Assembly (NCBI RefSeq): GCF_015832195.1
Contig: NC_052018.1
Span: forward strand, 57,659,666-57,723,665
Direction: 5' to 3'
Source: Motacilla alba alba
Lineage: Eukaryota; Chordata; Aves; Passeriformes; Motacillidae
Length of the DNA stretch: 64,000 nucleotides
A program made the translations under genes and the position numbers. This document shows positions 38,688-51,170 of this stretch, in pieces; the stretch's first letter is position 1, and each line of letters starts with the position of its first letter. The notes under the pieces were generated by a model. It saw nothing but the letters and a program-made list of their open reading frames with translations, was not told the origin of the DNA and ran no database searches.

Positions 38688-41059
38688 GTGAGTCTCTTTC
38701 ATCTCAAGGGGACAGTGCTGACATACATACCTGACAGATGCACCTGCCCACCCTGGCTGTGCGCATCATGCAGCTCCTGGAGCTTCCACAGGGGTCTGGA
38801 TGCTAGGGCCATCTGGATGCTTCTTTATTGCTACTGTTTTGTGGAGATAAGGACTTTGCCCACTAAATGTTATGGGGTTTTTTTTTCCCTTTTGCTCTTT
38901 AAATCAGCATCAGTGTTGCACAAAGAGTTCTTTCAATATTTATTAGAGGATCAGTGATGCCCATCTTCTGATGATTTCAGGAAAATGTACTGGGTTGGTT
39001 CCTTTTATTTGTTAATTATAAATATTGAGTCATATCAGGGGGTGATTAGTTCTGGTATCTGGATCACAGTTACTTGTCTGTGCCCATACTTGCCCAGTGC
39101 TGACTTCTTTCCTGGGGACAGTTTGAGGTCATAGCAGGGATGGTCTGGAGGAGTTCTGGCAAAGACTCACTCAGCTGTTGACCTTGTCATGCAACTCACC
39201 TTTTTGCTGCTCACTGTTGTGAATGGGTAGAGTGAAAGAAACTCCAGGAGCGCTGCTTGAACTTAGTCCTTGAAATTAGCTTAATGTGTCTGGGAAAGCT
39301 CTCAGCTGATTGCATGTGGAATAAATCCGTTTGCTTGGGATGTGGCGCATTTTCCGTCTGTTAATCGGTCATGTCGTGCAGTGAGAAGGTGCTACAGTAT
39401 GTGGCCTTCCTGTAACAGCAAACTGCATTCCTCAGGCAGAAAAGCTGGGCTTTAGGAACTGGCACATAGCTCAGTAAAAGTCATGTCAAATAAATTTTTA
39501 CTTTGGTCCTCCTCACTGGCGATTAAACTTGCACAATGGTTTGCTGTCTAGCACATGTGAACATCTACAAAGAATTTTATTCTGAGCTTTTCTTGGAGGG
39601 TCAGTATGTGGAATTGTTCAGCAAGAGTATTTGTTTTAAAATGCTACAATATGTGTTGACACAATTTCGTTATGTCCAATGCACGGTATAATCCAAGTTG
39701 TAAGGATGGAGTTGTATGGATGTGAGGTGTGGCTGGGGGCTAGGTGAGAGCAGGAATGTCAATGAATGGAATGAATGTCTTGATATCCTACTTGAAATGG
39801 AAGCAAATTCCCACCTGTAGGTTTGTGGAACACAATTACATGTAGTTTGGGTGGCTCTGGCTTACTGTGGTCTTTTAGCCTGGCTGAAACAGGATAAGGA
39901 AATTCTTTAAAAGTAGAGATTTAAAAGCTCAGACCTCATGATTTGAGGGAACCCGTTAATTGGACTAAAGTGATAATGTTAGCTTTCACCACACTGAAAG
40001 AGTGTGTAGAACACAAGGGTTATGTGTCATTTACACTTCTTAGGGAAACTGAGGTAGAGATAATCTCAGTGACTCCTAAGGGATAAAGTAAAGCACCCAT
40101 CCTCTTACTGAAAATTATTTTGCTTGCCTCCCAGGCTTACTAGATTATACCTGAAAGGAGAACCTTAATTTTACAGCATTTTGAAAGATAGTTTTCAAGC
40201 TTCTGGGCTTTTAATTTAACATTATAGTTTGAACTCCAAGTTCCAAAGTGCTTTTCACAGGACAGCCAGACATTATGGTTCAAGTCAGTTTAAATATCCG
40301 AATGCAGGTTTCTTTAGTGCTTTTGCTTCTTAAGCTGCTGTTTGCTGGATGCTTTAACCCTATGTATTTTCTGAAAGTGATTAAGAAGTAAAGATTTTTG
40401 TTAATAACTGTGATATATTTCTAGACTAACTAAGACTATTTTAAATCATGCAAACTTTTTAAAGATTAAATGGAAATTACAGGACAAATGATGGTATATT
40501 TGTTAATCACTTTCTTGAAGGAAACATGCAACATCTTTTCTTCATGATAGTTTTTCTAGTACAGAAGTGTTCAATTTTCTTACACTGATTGTTAAGAAAT
40601 AAACCACTGAATTGATAAAAAAATTTCACAGGATGAAAAATTAATTTTTCTTACAGACTGTCCTGTTTTATAGTGTGAGGATAGTAAAATCTGTAGAAAA
40701 CCTACTTGGAAAAGTTAAAGCAGGCTGATAGAACATTCTGTAGCATCCAAGAGCTTGTACTTCAGTCAATTTGGATGTGACTGTAAGACCCTGTCTCAGA
40801 TCATCTGTTGCAAGGTTTTGAAAGGCCATTGTAACTGCTGGTAGTTAAAGAATATCTCAGCTTTTGGCAAATAATTTTACCCTAGAATTAGGAAACTGTT
40901 ATTGATCAAACTACTGTCAAACCAGAGAGCCTCAGTAAAAAGTTTAGGCTTCTTCGGGGTTATCTAGATTCCTGATTTTCATTTATTTATATATAATGTA
41001 TATGATATAGATACACACACAAATGTGTATATATTTAAATGGTTGTATTGTCAGTCTGT

Positions 41060-41094
41060 TTTTTTGTTGGTTTTTTTTTGTTTTTTTTTTTTTT
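41060..41094. repeat. Poly-T tract
   Basis: T runs broken by single or double G, ending in TTCTAG. It mimics a polypyrimidine tract and acceptor, but no donor follows in a sensible position before the frame closes. Confidence 0.8.
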
Positions 41095-42953
41095 CTAGGG
41101 TTCTTAAAGAAACAGGATTCTCAAGCAGTTGAAATTGAGTCCTTTGACTCTGGAGGGTTTGAGGCTAGGGAAACTTCCATGCTAAGTGGAAAGTAGGATG
41201 GTAATTATAGGTCACTTTGCATTTCTGTTTTGCTTAATTTACAATCTGAAGTAGAGTCAGGTGGTTGGGCATTTGAATGTTACAGCTGTTATAGTGTGAT
41301 CACAGGAACTTGGTGAGACTACTCATGTAGTCTTCTTCAGATTCCTAGAAATGTTAGTGGAAACTGCTCTGTGTCTTCAGCTGTTAAAAGGAAAAACTAA
41401 GTGAAGTAAATAAAATTATTGCTGTAGTTGTCACTCGGTGATATCAAAAGAAAAAAATATACTTTTTTAGTCTGGGAAATTGCCTGCTAATTTATTGCTA
41501 TAAAGATAGCAACGGAGAAGGCAAATATATTGATATATTATTAAAAGAAAATTTCAGATTGATTAGTTTTTGTACTTAAAAATGTGTTCATCTCTAGATG
41601 AACATTATGCCCCATTAGCAAGATTAAATTGATGGCATTACTGTTGAAGTTAAAAATAGACCTGTATTTTTGAAATGGGTTTTTGAAATAAAAAATTTTG
41701 CCTGTTTATGATTTGGTTCAGCTAGACCAAATTAACTTGGACACTTAGCAGGGTCTCTCATTTATTCTGGCATAAGAACAAGCGTTGGGCAGAGCTTCCC
41801 AGTCTCAAAAAACCGATGATGGTAAGAGGCCTCCATAGTGTTCCCAGCCAGCTGAATGCCTGAGGTATTTTGCCATACAGGAAATCAATTGCAGCTGAAT
41901 GTGCACTGTTTCCACTTGAAGTATATAAACAGGCCTTATGATGATATAAAAAAAAAAGAAAGATATTAAATAGTTTCTTGAAAGTTCAGAACAGGAACAT
42001 TTGATGTTCGGTTTCTGTGGATTCTTCACTGTCACCTTTGGCTCAGTCTGTGGCACAAAAATAGCACAGAAGGAGAGGTGAATTAATGTTGGATACTCTA
42101 GAAAAGGGAAACATAAAGCAATGTCTTAGAGAAATGAAAATAATAAAAAAGGTATCCTTGTTCAGTTCCAGTTGGTATTCTGCTGAGGCTGGGAGGGGTT
42201 ACAAGTTTAAGAGAGGGAATGAGCTCTTTCCCTTGTTAAATCAAAAATCCTACATTTTTAGGCTTCAAAGAAGGCTAATAAATTTTATGAGAAAAAGCTG
42301 CACCGCAATTCTACCTAAGTAGCTGGGTTTGGTAGGAGGAACACTATTTTTGTTCAGATATTTATTATGCTTTGTTGACCTTGTGAAAATACCTAGATTT
42401 GATGGAGGTACCAGGCAGATCACAGTGACCCATGTCTCTGATGTACTTTATAGGCCACTGACGTTGTTACCAGGGAAGTGAGGGCTCATTTGGATAGAGG
42501 TTTCCAGGCATTAAAGATAATTAAGTTGAAAATCAGCTCTAACAATTTCCAGAAGGAGTGTGGCCTGAAGCCCTTGGGCTTTAGAGCTTGGGAACCCAGC
42601 AGTACTTCCTTGCTTCAGCACAGGCATACAGCACAACCATAGGCAAGCTGTCTGATCCAGATTTTTAAAGATATGTAGGTAGGCAGAGGTGGTAAAGGCT
42701 CTTAATGGGATTTTCAGAATCACATTAGTGTCTAATTCCTATTCAAAATCTGACTCCTTAGCTTGTCTGAAGTGGATTCAGCCCGTGCTATGTTTTATTC
42801 AGCTGCTCTTTAGGACAGAATGGGAGGTGTACGTATGGCGAGCGTGACTTAGGGGGAATAAACCGAGGTGTGCCTAGACCCCTGCTGAGCTGTGCAGCTG
42901 AGCTCCCTTTTGTCCTTTCTCTAATTCCATAATTTCCACCCTCCTTTCTGCAG

Positions 42954-43022
42954 AATGCCAGAGACTCAACGGAGGAGAGGAAAAGTGACTCCATTTTGCC
43001 CAACCTAACAGTGATATATTTG
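42954..43022 (+). other. Best candidate internal exon, 69 bp, unassigned
   Basis: A strong acceptor (CCACCCTCCTTTCTGCAG) and a strong donor (ATTTG|GTGAGTAC) bracket 69 bases. Only phase 0 is open throughout and it gives 23 residues, beginning NARDSTEERKSD and ending PNLTVIYL, with one possible N-glycosylation site (NLT). The next frame starts with ATG directly after the acceptor but stops after 17 codons. It lies 11.9 kb downstream of the donor at 31009, a reasonable first-intron length. It could be a coding exon, a second 5' UTR exon or a decoy. I do not recognise the protein. Confidence 0.3.
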
Positions 43023-46000
43023 GTGAGTACTCTACCAGGTAAATTTTTTTACTATTATTTTAATTTTTTTTCTTTAACTTTATTTTAAATGTGAGATGAT
43101 TTTTGGTGTGCTTCTGACTGAGAGGATTACCCTTGTTGTATGGTGAACGTGCCTCAGGTTAACCATGAGGTTGCTTAGAATCCAAATCCACAGTAGGTCA
43201 CTGTGCTGAACGGGCCTGGCGTGTGGGTTAGCCAGGAGAGAGCGTGTTCCTCATGTGCACACTAGTGGGGTTTTATGCTAATTAAATCCAATTTTGGGGG
43301 GCACCTGAGCAGTTAGGGGAGGCTAACTGTTCGATTTTAGCCCTTGTTTCTAAAACAGGTTTTGCTAAAGTACTGAAATTTTGTTTGGCTGCTTGAGTCT
43401 CTCCCTTTGGAAGGGAAAGTGCCACTTTCATGGGGAAACAGTGGTCTCCCTATTGGGATGGGGAGATCCAGGACAACTTTGTTCTCCTGAGATTTCCTAT
43501 GTTAGTCTATGTCATTTTAACTTACTTTTTAGTGATTTAATTTTGTTTATATAATCTCACTGCCTGGCAGTCTTGGAGCATCTAGGGAACTTGGGAATGT
43601 AGGAAAACAGATTTACATGCCGTGGAAATGTAACCTGATTGCAATAACTGATTTCACTCATTTGATTATCTGCAACAAATTGACATTCCAGAAGACTTCA
43701 CAATAGGACTGGAAGGAGACTCTACAGAAAAATATTAAATAAAAGAGCTTTAGGCAAGATCCCTTTCTCCACCTCTCCAGCAAGAAAGATTCCTGGTGCT
43801 AACCTAAAGGAGAATTTTCTTCTCTCTGAAAAAAGCAGACATTCAGTGGCTAGCTGAATACTGCTATTTGGAAAAACTTGATGCCTTATAGGTAATCTAC
43901 TTCATTCCTTGCAGTGCTACGGTTGAAACCAGTGTAGATAAATTTATAATTTAAAAAAAAAGGGTGCATTATGTTAATTTCCCCTCTGGCTTCTGTGACC
44001 TGCAGAGGGAATACTAATATGCTATATTAGACCACAAAATAGTAATATTTATTCTCTTATCTTACTGATAGTGAGGCTTGTAATATAATTTTGTAGTATG
44101 TATTTATGATTCAATTGTGTTCAAATGTTTATGAAATTTTAGAAGAATGGCAACTTTATTTTGACTCCAGTGCTTCGAGATTGCATAACTGTAATAAAGA
44201 GACACTTGCAGGACTGTGTAGCATTAGATTGAAGTTTACATCTGACAAACATTAGTAAGATCTTTCTTTCCTTTGGATCCAAGGGAGAACAGTCTCTGTA
44301 AGCAGAAAAATGTTTTGAGGAGACTGCGAGAGGAAAGACCAGAAATTCCTCTTCCTATTTTCCAAAAATAGCAAGATTTGAATAAGGTTACATGTTTTAA
44401 CATGCATTAGAGAAAAATAATTGGCATGACCTAAATTCAGTACACTGGTTCTCTGTGTTATTTGCTGATAGTTAATTACTAGCATATTTTTTATCCACAA
44501 GCGTGGAGGGGCTGTACATTCCCATCTTCCACACAGGAAATAATTTTATTTATTTAGCTTGAAGTTTGTGCATATCCAAATGCATGCAAAGTATTTGCCC
44601 AGTGACCTTAGAGTGAATTATTTGCACAAACTCTCCCCCTTTCCTGATCTCCATTTCATTTCATGTGTGCTGCTTGGCTTGGGTTTTGAGTCGCAGTGGT
44701 TTTATTGTGTTTTCATGATGAACAGAAAAGCTAACCAGACTAGCAGACTCAAATAACCTCTTTTCTGAAAGCAGAGATGACATGGATTGTGCCTGTGGCC
44801 TAAGATGCAGAGGATTTCCTAAGATTCTTTGGGATCCCTGGCAGACAAGCATTCACTGTGAAGTGCTTCAAAAAATTGTTGTGTCAACAAAGCTGGAGTG
44901 TGTGGGAATGTATCAGCTAAGGGGATAAGGCATTCAAGGACTAGATGAAGTGCATATTGTAAGGAATTAATTTTGTGGAAAAAAGGAAGAAACACAAAAT
45001 ATAAGGACTGGTGTTCCATAAAAATAGGACCTTAATGGTTTAGGCAGATATAGCTTTGAGGGATGGATGTTGAATCTAACCAAATAACCACTGGTAGTTT
45101 TGCCAAATTTGCTTTACATGTCAGGCTTAAATCTGGAACATCTAAGAAAATTTTCATTCTGAAAAACTTTTGGGGGTGTTGGGGGGAAATGTTTTATGAA
45201 ATTTGTTTCTATTTTGTTATTATCCATTTGACTCATATAACAATATTGTTTGTTTTTAACTGTTTCAATAAGTTGGTGGTTAGAATATCTTTAGAAGGAT
45301 TAAAATGGGCTTCAGCATCTATTAAATCATAACATGTTGTAGCAGAGAAGGAAGCATTAGATCAATATACTTTGTTCTGACAATTCCATGTGACTTTTAA
45401 TATGCAGTGTGTTTATGCTAAAAGTCAATACATTAAAAAAATTCCTGGAGCATTTGTGCATCACTGAATGCTTTGTTTAGGTCATGCCTTTAGTGCTGTG
45501 ATGGCTTGCAAATCTGTGTGGGGGTGGAGAGGAATGATCCTATGCCCACGTATGAGCTTTTCTGTAAGTTGGGTTTATTTTTGGTATGCAGTGAAGCAGA
45601 GGTACAGAGTGAAAATAAGGGTTCAGTTGCAATGTGAAGGCAATGTAAAAGCTTTTCTATTGTGGGAAGTGCCTACCAAGCTCTTAGAGCAGTTGCATTA
45701 GTGTCCATGGGAATATTTGGGGTTTAATTTAGCATGCTAGATTAGGGCCTAATACCTTAATTAAGGCTCACATTTTTAATAAGTTTCCTGCAAACCCTTT
45801 GTGGCTGACTACAGTTGTGGAACAGACATAATATAAAGCCCATCTCTAGGGTTTTCTGCTGTTGGCAGTTTTATGAAAGCTGTCATTCTATTTCAGAGCA
45901 GTGAAGCTGACCAGCAAACTTAATCTTTAATGGAAGGATTCACAGATCTGACTAGACTTCTTAAAAAATGTTAATCCAAATAATTTATGCCAGTAATGTA

Positions 46001-46482
46001 TTGAAATTCTATGTACCTATTACATTTAGACTAATGTTTTTATAAAAATTGTGATAACTGTTTCAGAAAAGCCTTTGTTAATTGATAAAATGGCGTTTCC
46101 AGATAGAGGCTGCTTAATTCTCTTATCAGTTCCCATGTTGGGGATTTTCTGCTGTGAAAAGGACTAAATGAATTGTCTGAAAAAATTCAGAAGTAATATA
46201 ATTAGGATTTTGTGTAACTGGTAGGCAAAGTGATTTAATTTTTACACATTTGTATATTAAAGTGTTGAACAAAAGTTCTTATATTTTTTTTTTTAAATCC
46301 AAAGAAACGAGCTCGCTCACGCCTATCTGCTTTGCCCCCGCCACACTTGCTCGGAGTGCTCAGTCCTTTCCCACTGCCATCTCCTATTGTTGCGGTCAAG
46401 GGACCAAGGAGAAGTGTACACTTCCTTTTGTGTCCTGTAGATAGGACTTTTTAATTGATGACTGCTGCTTTCTTTCTGGCAG

Positions 46483-46531
46483 AAAGGAAATGAATGGGCA
46501 GTAGTGATTATAGCACATCTGTTGTTTTCTG
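46483..46531 (+). other. Weak candidate exon, 49 bp, plus strand
   Basis: The acceptor is good (GACTGCTGCTTTCTTTCTGGCAG) and the donor fair (TTCTG|GTGAGC). Only phase 0 is open, giving KGNEWAVVIIAHLLFS plus one base. It is phase-compatible with the candidate at 42954-43022, which also ends in phase 0. The exon is short and the pairing may be chance. Confidence 0.15.
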
Positions 46532-46570
46532 GTGAGCATCCTGTACAGCAGTGAAACTGTCTTGAAGACT

Positions 46571-46637
46571 ACTTTTTTTTCTTTTCTTTTTTTTTTTTCT
46601 GTTGGTTTTTATTTTGTTGGTTGCTTGTTTTTTTTGT
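46571..46637. repeat. T-rich low-complexity tract
   Basis: Runs of T interrupted by C and G (TTTTTTTTCTTTTC and similar). No transposon body is attached. Confidence 0.75.
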
Positions 46638-46775
46638 CCTGTTCAGGACTAGTTAGTAGAGAGGGTACAGGGACAGTGTTGTTCCTTTATCACAGGTGTA
46701 GTTAGAGCAGGAAAACAAATTGCACACTGGAAGAAAGTAACTTGCTTTTCAAACAAGTGTATTTTACACATGCAT

Positions 46776-46790
46776 ACACACACACACACA
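46776..46790. repeat. Short (AC)7 microsatellite
   Basis: Seven uninterrupted AC dinucleotides plus a trailing A. Confidence 0.9.
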
Positions 46791-49023
46791 GTCTTACAAA
46801 ATCTTTATGGATGTGCTATGTATTGGTTGCACGTGAGTCCTGTCTTCATGGTTGACTGCCTTGTCGATTTAATACTCCAAAATCAAGCTGGAAATGGCTT
46901 CCTTTGAGGAAAGGGACAAATAAGATAGCATTCATACCAAGGACCCAAAAGCTGAAGCATTCACACATCTTTCACTACAGTTTCTAAGATGCCATTTCTA
47001 AGTCTGTGATACCATTGCCCAGCTCCTGCTTGAGCATCTACTGCTTGATCTGTTGCAGCACAGCTCTCAGAAGTGCTGAGAAACAACCTGGGGAGCTCTG
47101 TAGTGTGCTCCTGCTCTCCTAGAGAGGAGGTTGGGCATGTATGGAGCTCCTCACTTTGCTTTATAGATGATAGGGAAGGAGGTTCTGGGGACAGATGAAT
47201 GGTGAGCTATTGGTAGGTGTCTGGCCTGAGAGAAGACTGGGACTTGATGCTGGGGAAGACAAATGTCTGGAGAAATGATTGAGGAAGGCCAGTAAATCAG
47301 CTGGGTGAAGTAGGTAATGGTAGCAGAGTGTACCACAGGTTCTCCCTTCCATCACACCAGCCATAATTTTTCCACGACTTCTTCTTTTTAACTCTTGTAT
47401 TTTAAAGATGTGAAAGTGGTATGCACTCTATGCAAACCCTGAGTGTGTCTTGATCATTTTGTTCTCTTGCCATGCAAAGTGCTTGAAAAACCATTAATTG
47501 AAAGAGCTCTGTGAGTCTCAATTCTTACCACTTATTTAGTTTTTCTTTGTTCCTTCATTTTCTTTCGTCCTGTTTAATTGTGCTGTTTCATGTGAGTAAG
47601 GTGCCAGTACTCTGCTTTTGCACAGACTAAACATGTTGGTACTTAAACTAACAGAGTTTGTGTTGGGCTTGGATGCAGCTGGTTAACTAAAGTCAGGGGG
47701 CTTGGTAGTGCTGCCCTCTTCCTTGGGGGTTTCTGATGCATATTGGATAAAACTGGGGGATTTTTTCAGCCTTTTCTTGTCACTTGCAATCCCGAGAGCT
47801 GCTTTGTCCCTATCCTCTTAGGAGAGGATCCCTTAACAAAGGGTATGTTGAGATGTACAGCTTTCTATCCATAGGATGCTGGTAAGCTGGAAGCTTACAG
47901 CCTTTCAAAGGTTTTTCAAATAACTGATGCACCTGGCCACTAGAGATGGGAAAAGTAAGAGAGCATTCTCTGCTCTAGTGCACACCAACTTGGCTGATCA
48001 CAAAATTCATGATGCTATAAATGAATCATGCTGCAGTTAATGCCCCAGGTTAACCTTTAGCCATTCCTTGATCAGAGCATCATTCAGAAGATGAAAAAGC
48101 AGGTGGCAACCCCAAATTTAAATTTAAATTGGGTGGGGTTTCCTTCAACCTGTGATAAAATTGTTTGTTCTTTTTTCCCAAAGGCTCATCTAAGAGTAAT
48201 TTAAGCAACTAAGTAGTTCTTTTGCTTTCTGAGTGAGATACACAGAGACCTTGTTCATGCTTCTGAAGCATTTTAAACATTTAGCCTACCCCCACAGGAT
48301 TTCAGAATTATCTTGCATCTCTTGGCAAGCATTATGGTGTATCTAAATATTAGTCATGGCAAAAGTCAAGTAATACAGGAAAAAACCCACAGAATCATTC
48401 AAAATTTCTTTGTTCAAGGCTTTTAAAATTCCATTTTATGGATCTCTTAATATATTGAGCTTTATAAAGAGAGCGTTTTTAAGAAATGTGATATATTGTT
48501 TGAGCTTTTTAGAATTCTGAGCACTACATTGATGGATTATTCTGTACCACTTGAATTACTTGTGAGAAACACTTGAATATTTGTGTGACTTAATGTATTC
48601 AAGTTACTGTATATGAGTTTGCTAAGATGGTTTTTTATAGAATCTTGGCTTTGAGAACAGGTGTGACTTCTTTTATCATGAGTTTAAGATGCAGTATGTG
48701 ACATAGAGCATGACTATAAGTTGTTTTACAAAATTTTCAAAGACAGATCTTTGAGTACATATGGATTGATGACAACATACACAAGCCAAAATCCTATTAA
48801 AAATTAAAAATACTTCTTCCATTGAGGCAGATATTCAATAAAGCCTGATACATAGCTCTTCAGTAAACGAAACTTCAACAAGACCTTCAACCTCTAAAAG
48901 AAAGATTAGCTACTGCTTTTATCACTATGGACATCGCTTTGAAGAAACTGAACATCTGGTTTCCTTCTGGTAGAATTATGTTCTGTCCACTTCACCCTTT
49001 GTAAAAGTAAATATTTTTATTAG

Positions 49024-49043
49024 TTATGTTATGTTATGTTATG
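49024..49043. repeat. (TTATG)4 microsatellite
   Basis: Four exact copies of TTATG in tandem. Confidence 0.9.
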
Positions 49044-50504
49044 TAGCAATTTGAAAAAATATTTAATACATGAAAGAAGCCCCAACCTTTGCATATTTAG
49101 CTTCAGTTACAGAAGTGAAATACATCAAATGATCTTATGTTCTTGATTAATAAGTTTCTATTGTATTAAAAATTATACCATTATGGAATTTGATAAGAGG
49201 CATAACTTTTTCTTTGTTTTCCTTTTAATAAGAAAATATTTCATTTTCTCCCTTTCTTCATTGTCCCCTCCCAGAATTATGTTTGTCAAACCACAGACAT
49301 TTCAGCCCTCGCTCCTTTACTTCAGTTATGGCTGTAAACTGCACTTCCAGGGTAAATCCACCTGGATGATATTTGCTTACCCCATAATTTAAACGTGTAA
49401 AGTTACTTTATAAAGATAGTGATATGTTTTGACTGTGATCAATCAGAGGCTAAGGTTTATTTGAGATGTAGATTCTAATCCTGTTTTCAAGGTAAAATAG
49501 AACAGACTGTAATACCATAGTTGTTATATTTATTTCTTTTTCGTAGAAATAGATTTCTTAGGAAAAATGCCCTCCATGCATCACAGGTTTAAACACAAAT
49601 GTTACTTGTTTTGCAGTGGTATGAGAGTGAGTGGATATCTTTTAAAATACACAATAAAGCCTTTTAACTAAGAAAAGGCATTGGACTTAATGAAATGTTA
49701 CACTCAAGAAATTATTTTACAAGTCAAGCCAGTTAGGAATATTTCAGCCAAAAATATTTTGTTGTAAAACAACAATTTATTGAAAACAGGACATTTCACA
49801 CAAGCGGTTTTAGACAAAACTATCAGCAAGAGAAGTTTTTCAGATATAGGATTGTAAGAAAACCAGTTTCAGTTCCATGGAAAAATAACAATGTAACTGA
49901 AAACTCAAGCAAATGCTATCTCTCTGGAAAGCTTTGTCTCTATATTTAGTTATACTTTCTTTTTGAATTAGAGTCCTTCAATAATCTCTAACTCTTTTTC
50001 ACAAGGAGCATGGCCATTTTCAAAATCCTACTTTTTATTTTTGTATTAAGTAGGAAAGATGCCTTCCTAGTTGATTCTAGTCTGTTGATGTTCATTTTTG
50101 CAAATTGTTCCCGTGGAAAAAGAGTCTTTCATTATTTTAATGCAAACTTGCTGACAAATGGCAGACATGACATGACTCAAATCATGACAAATAATTCCCT
50201 CCGTTCTTTTTTATTCCCCATTTGACATGTATCAAAATCTGCTGGTGAATTTAGGACTTACTCCAATTTCTTATAAATTTTATTTCTCCCATTTGTTGTT
50301 GTTATTATTATTATGATTGGTCTAAACTGTGTTGCTTATGTAATAGGCACTGTAAGTGCCTGTCTCTTTACTTGATGTGCCAGTGTTGAGGGTTTATTAA
50401 TCTTCAGGGTGAAGTAAAGCCTTTCAAAAGACTATGCTATCAGAGTAGACAGCTTTTGATCAAGTGGGTTGCAGGATAATTGAGCAATGCTTGTGCCAAT
50501 CTGT

Positions 50505-51170
50505 CTAGGATCTAAACCAAAAATACAGAGTTTTTATGTTTATTTTGGGAATCAATTCGTAGTTGTACGTTTGCCTTGTACAGCAATATTTATGAGAAAT
50601 GACATTGAAGTGGACTTTAAACAGCACATTATAATAAAAAATGTTACTGTGTCTCTGAAGCACATCTGGTAATGCAAGATGTAAAGCTATTAATTTGGTC
50701 AGGACAATGATTTCTTTATGAATTGGGGCTAGCCCATTGAAATGGGTTTGCTCCTGAATTAATGATGACGGAGGGTGGGGAATTTGGAGTAATGACCATC
50801 TGCTGGGTTGTTGATGTCCAGCAGGCTTTAAGAGACAGAGTGACGCCTGTGGTAACGTGCTTGGGCAAATGTTAATTTCTGTATTGTTACTAAGCACAGA
50901 ACAAGGAAACAAAAGATGGATGAAACTGTAAAATTTAGGTAATTTTTTCGTGAGTGACAGGATTGTCTTCCAAGGGTTGAAGCTTACTATTATTCTCCAT
51001 CCCTGAGAGCAGCTTGATTTGATTCCCCCACCAGCCAGGAGACATGAGAGGCAAAAACCCCAAATGCTTTTTACTCTGGGGACTGGAGGAGCCCCACACA
51101 AGTGTTGTTGTGCTTCATCCCCTGTGGTGCAACAGTGCATGTGTGATAAACTGAGTCCCCAGCTCTTCAT
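50505..51170 (-). other. Unassigned 221-codon open frame, minus strand
   Basis: The longest open frame outside the CpG island. The conceptual product is not repetitive and shows no signal peptide, domain or motif I know. It has cysteines scattered in the first third and a basic, aromatic-rich C terminus. I saw no splice site or polyadenylation signal that would turn it into an obvious exon. Most likely a chance frame, although its length in AT-rich DNA is uncommon. Confidence 0.1.

Larger units (their letters stand above)
31341..42953. other. Putative first intron, no confirmed exon
   Basis: After the CpG island the sequence returns to AT-rich DNA without recognisable coding sequence. Weakly supported exon at 38592-38687. 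Repeats inside are an AT-rich imperfect repeat at 34395-34490, a TTAACATT-type repeat at 37108-37215 and T-rich runs near 33826-33847 and 41060-41094. A 133-codon frame at 33891-34292 has no recognised domain. Confidence 0.5.

Noticed and set aside
41097..41192. Open block after a TTTTTTCTAG acceptor-like site
   Set aside because: The 31-codon frame closes at TAG with no GT donor before it, and the acceptor is explained by a poly-T tract.
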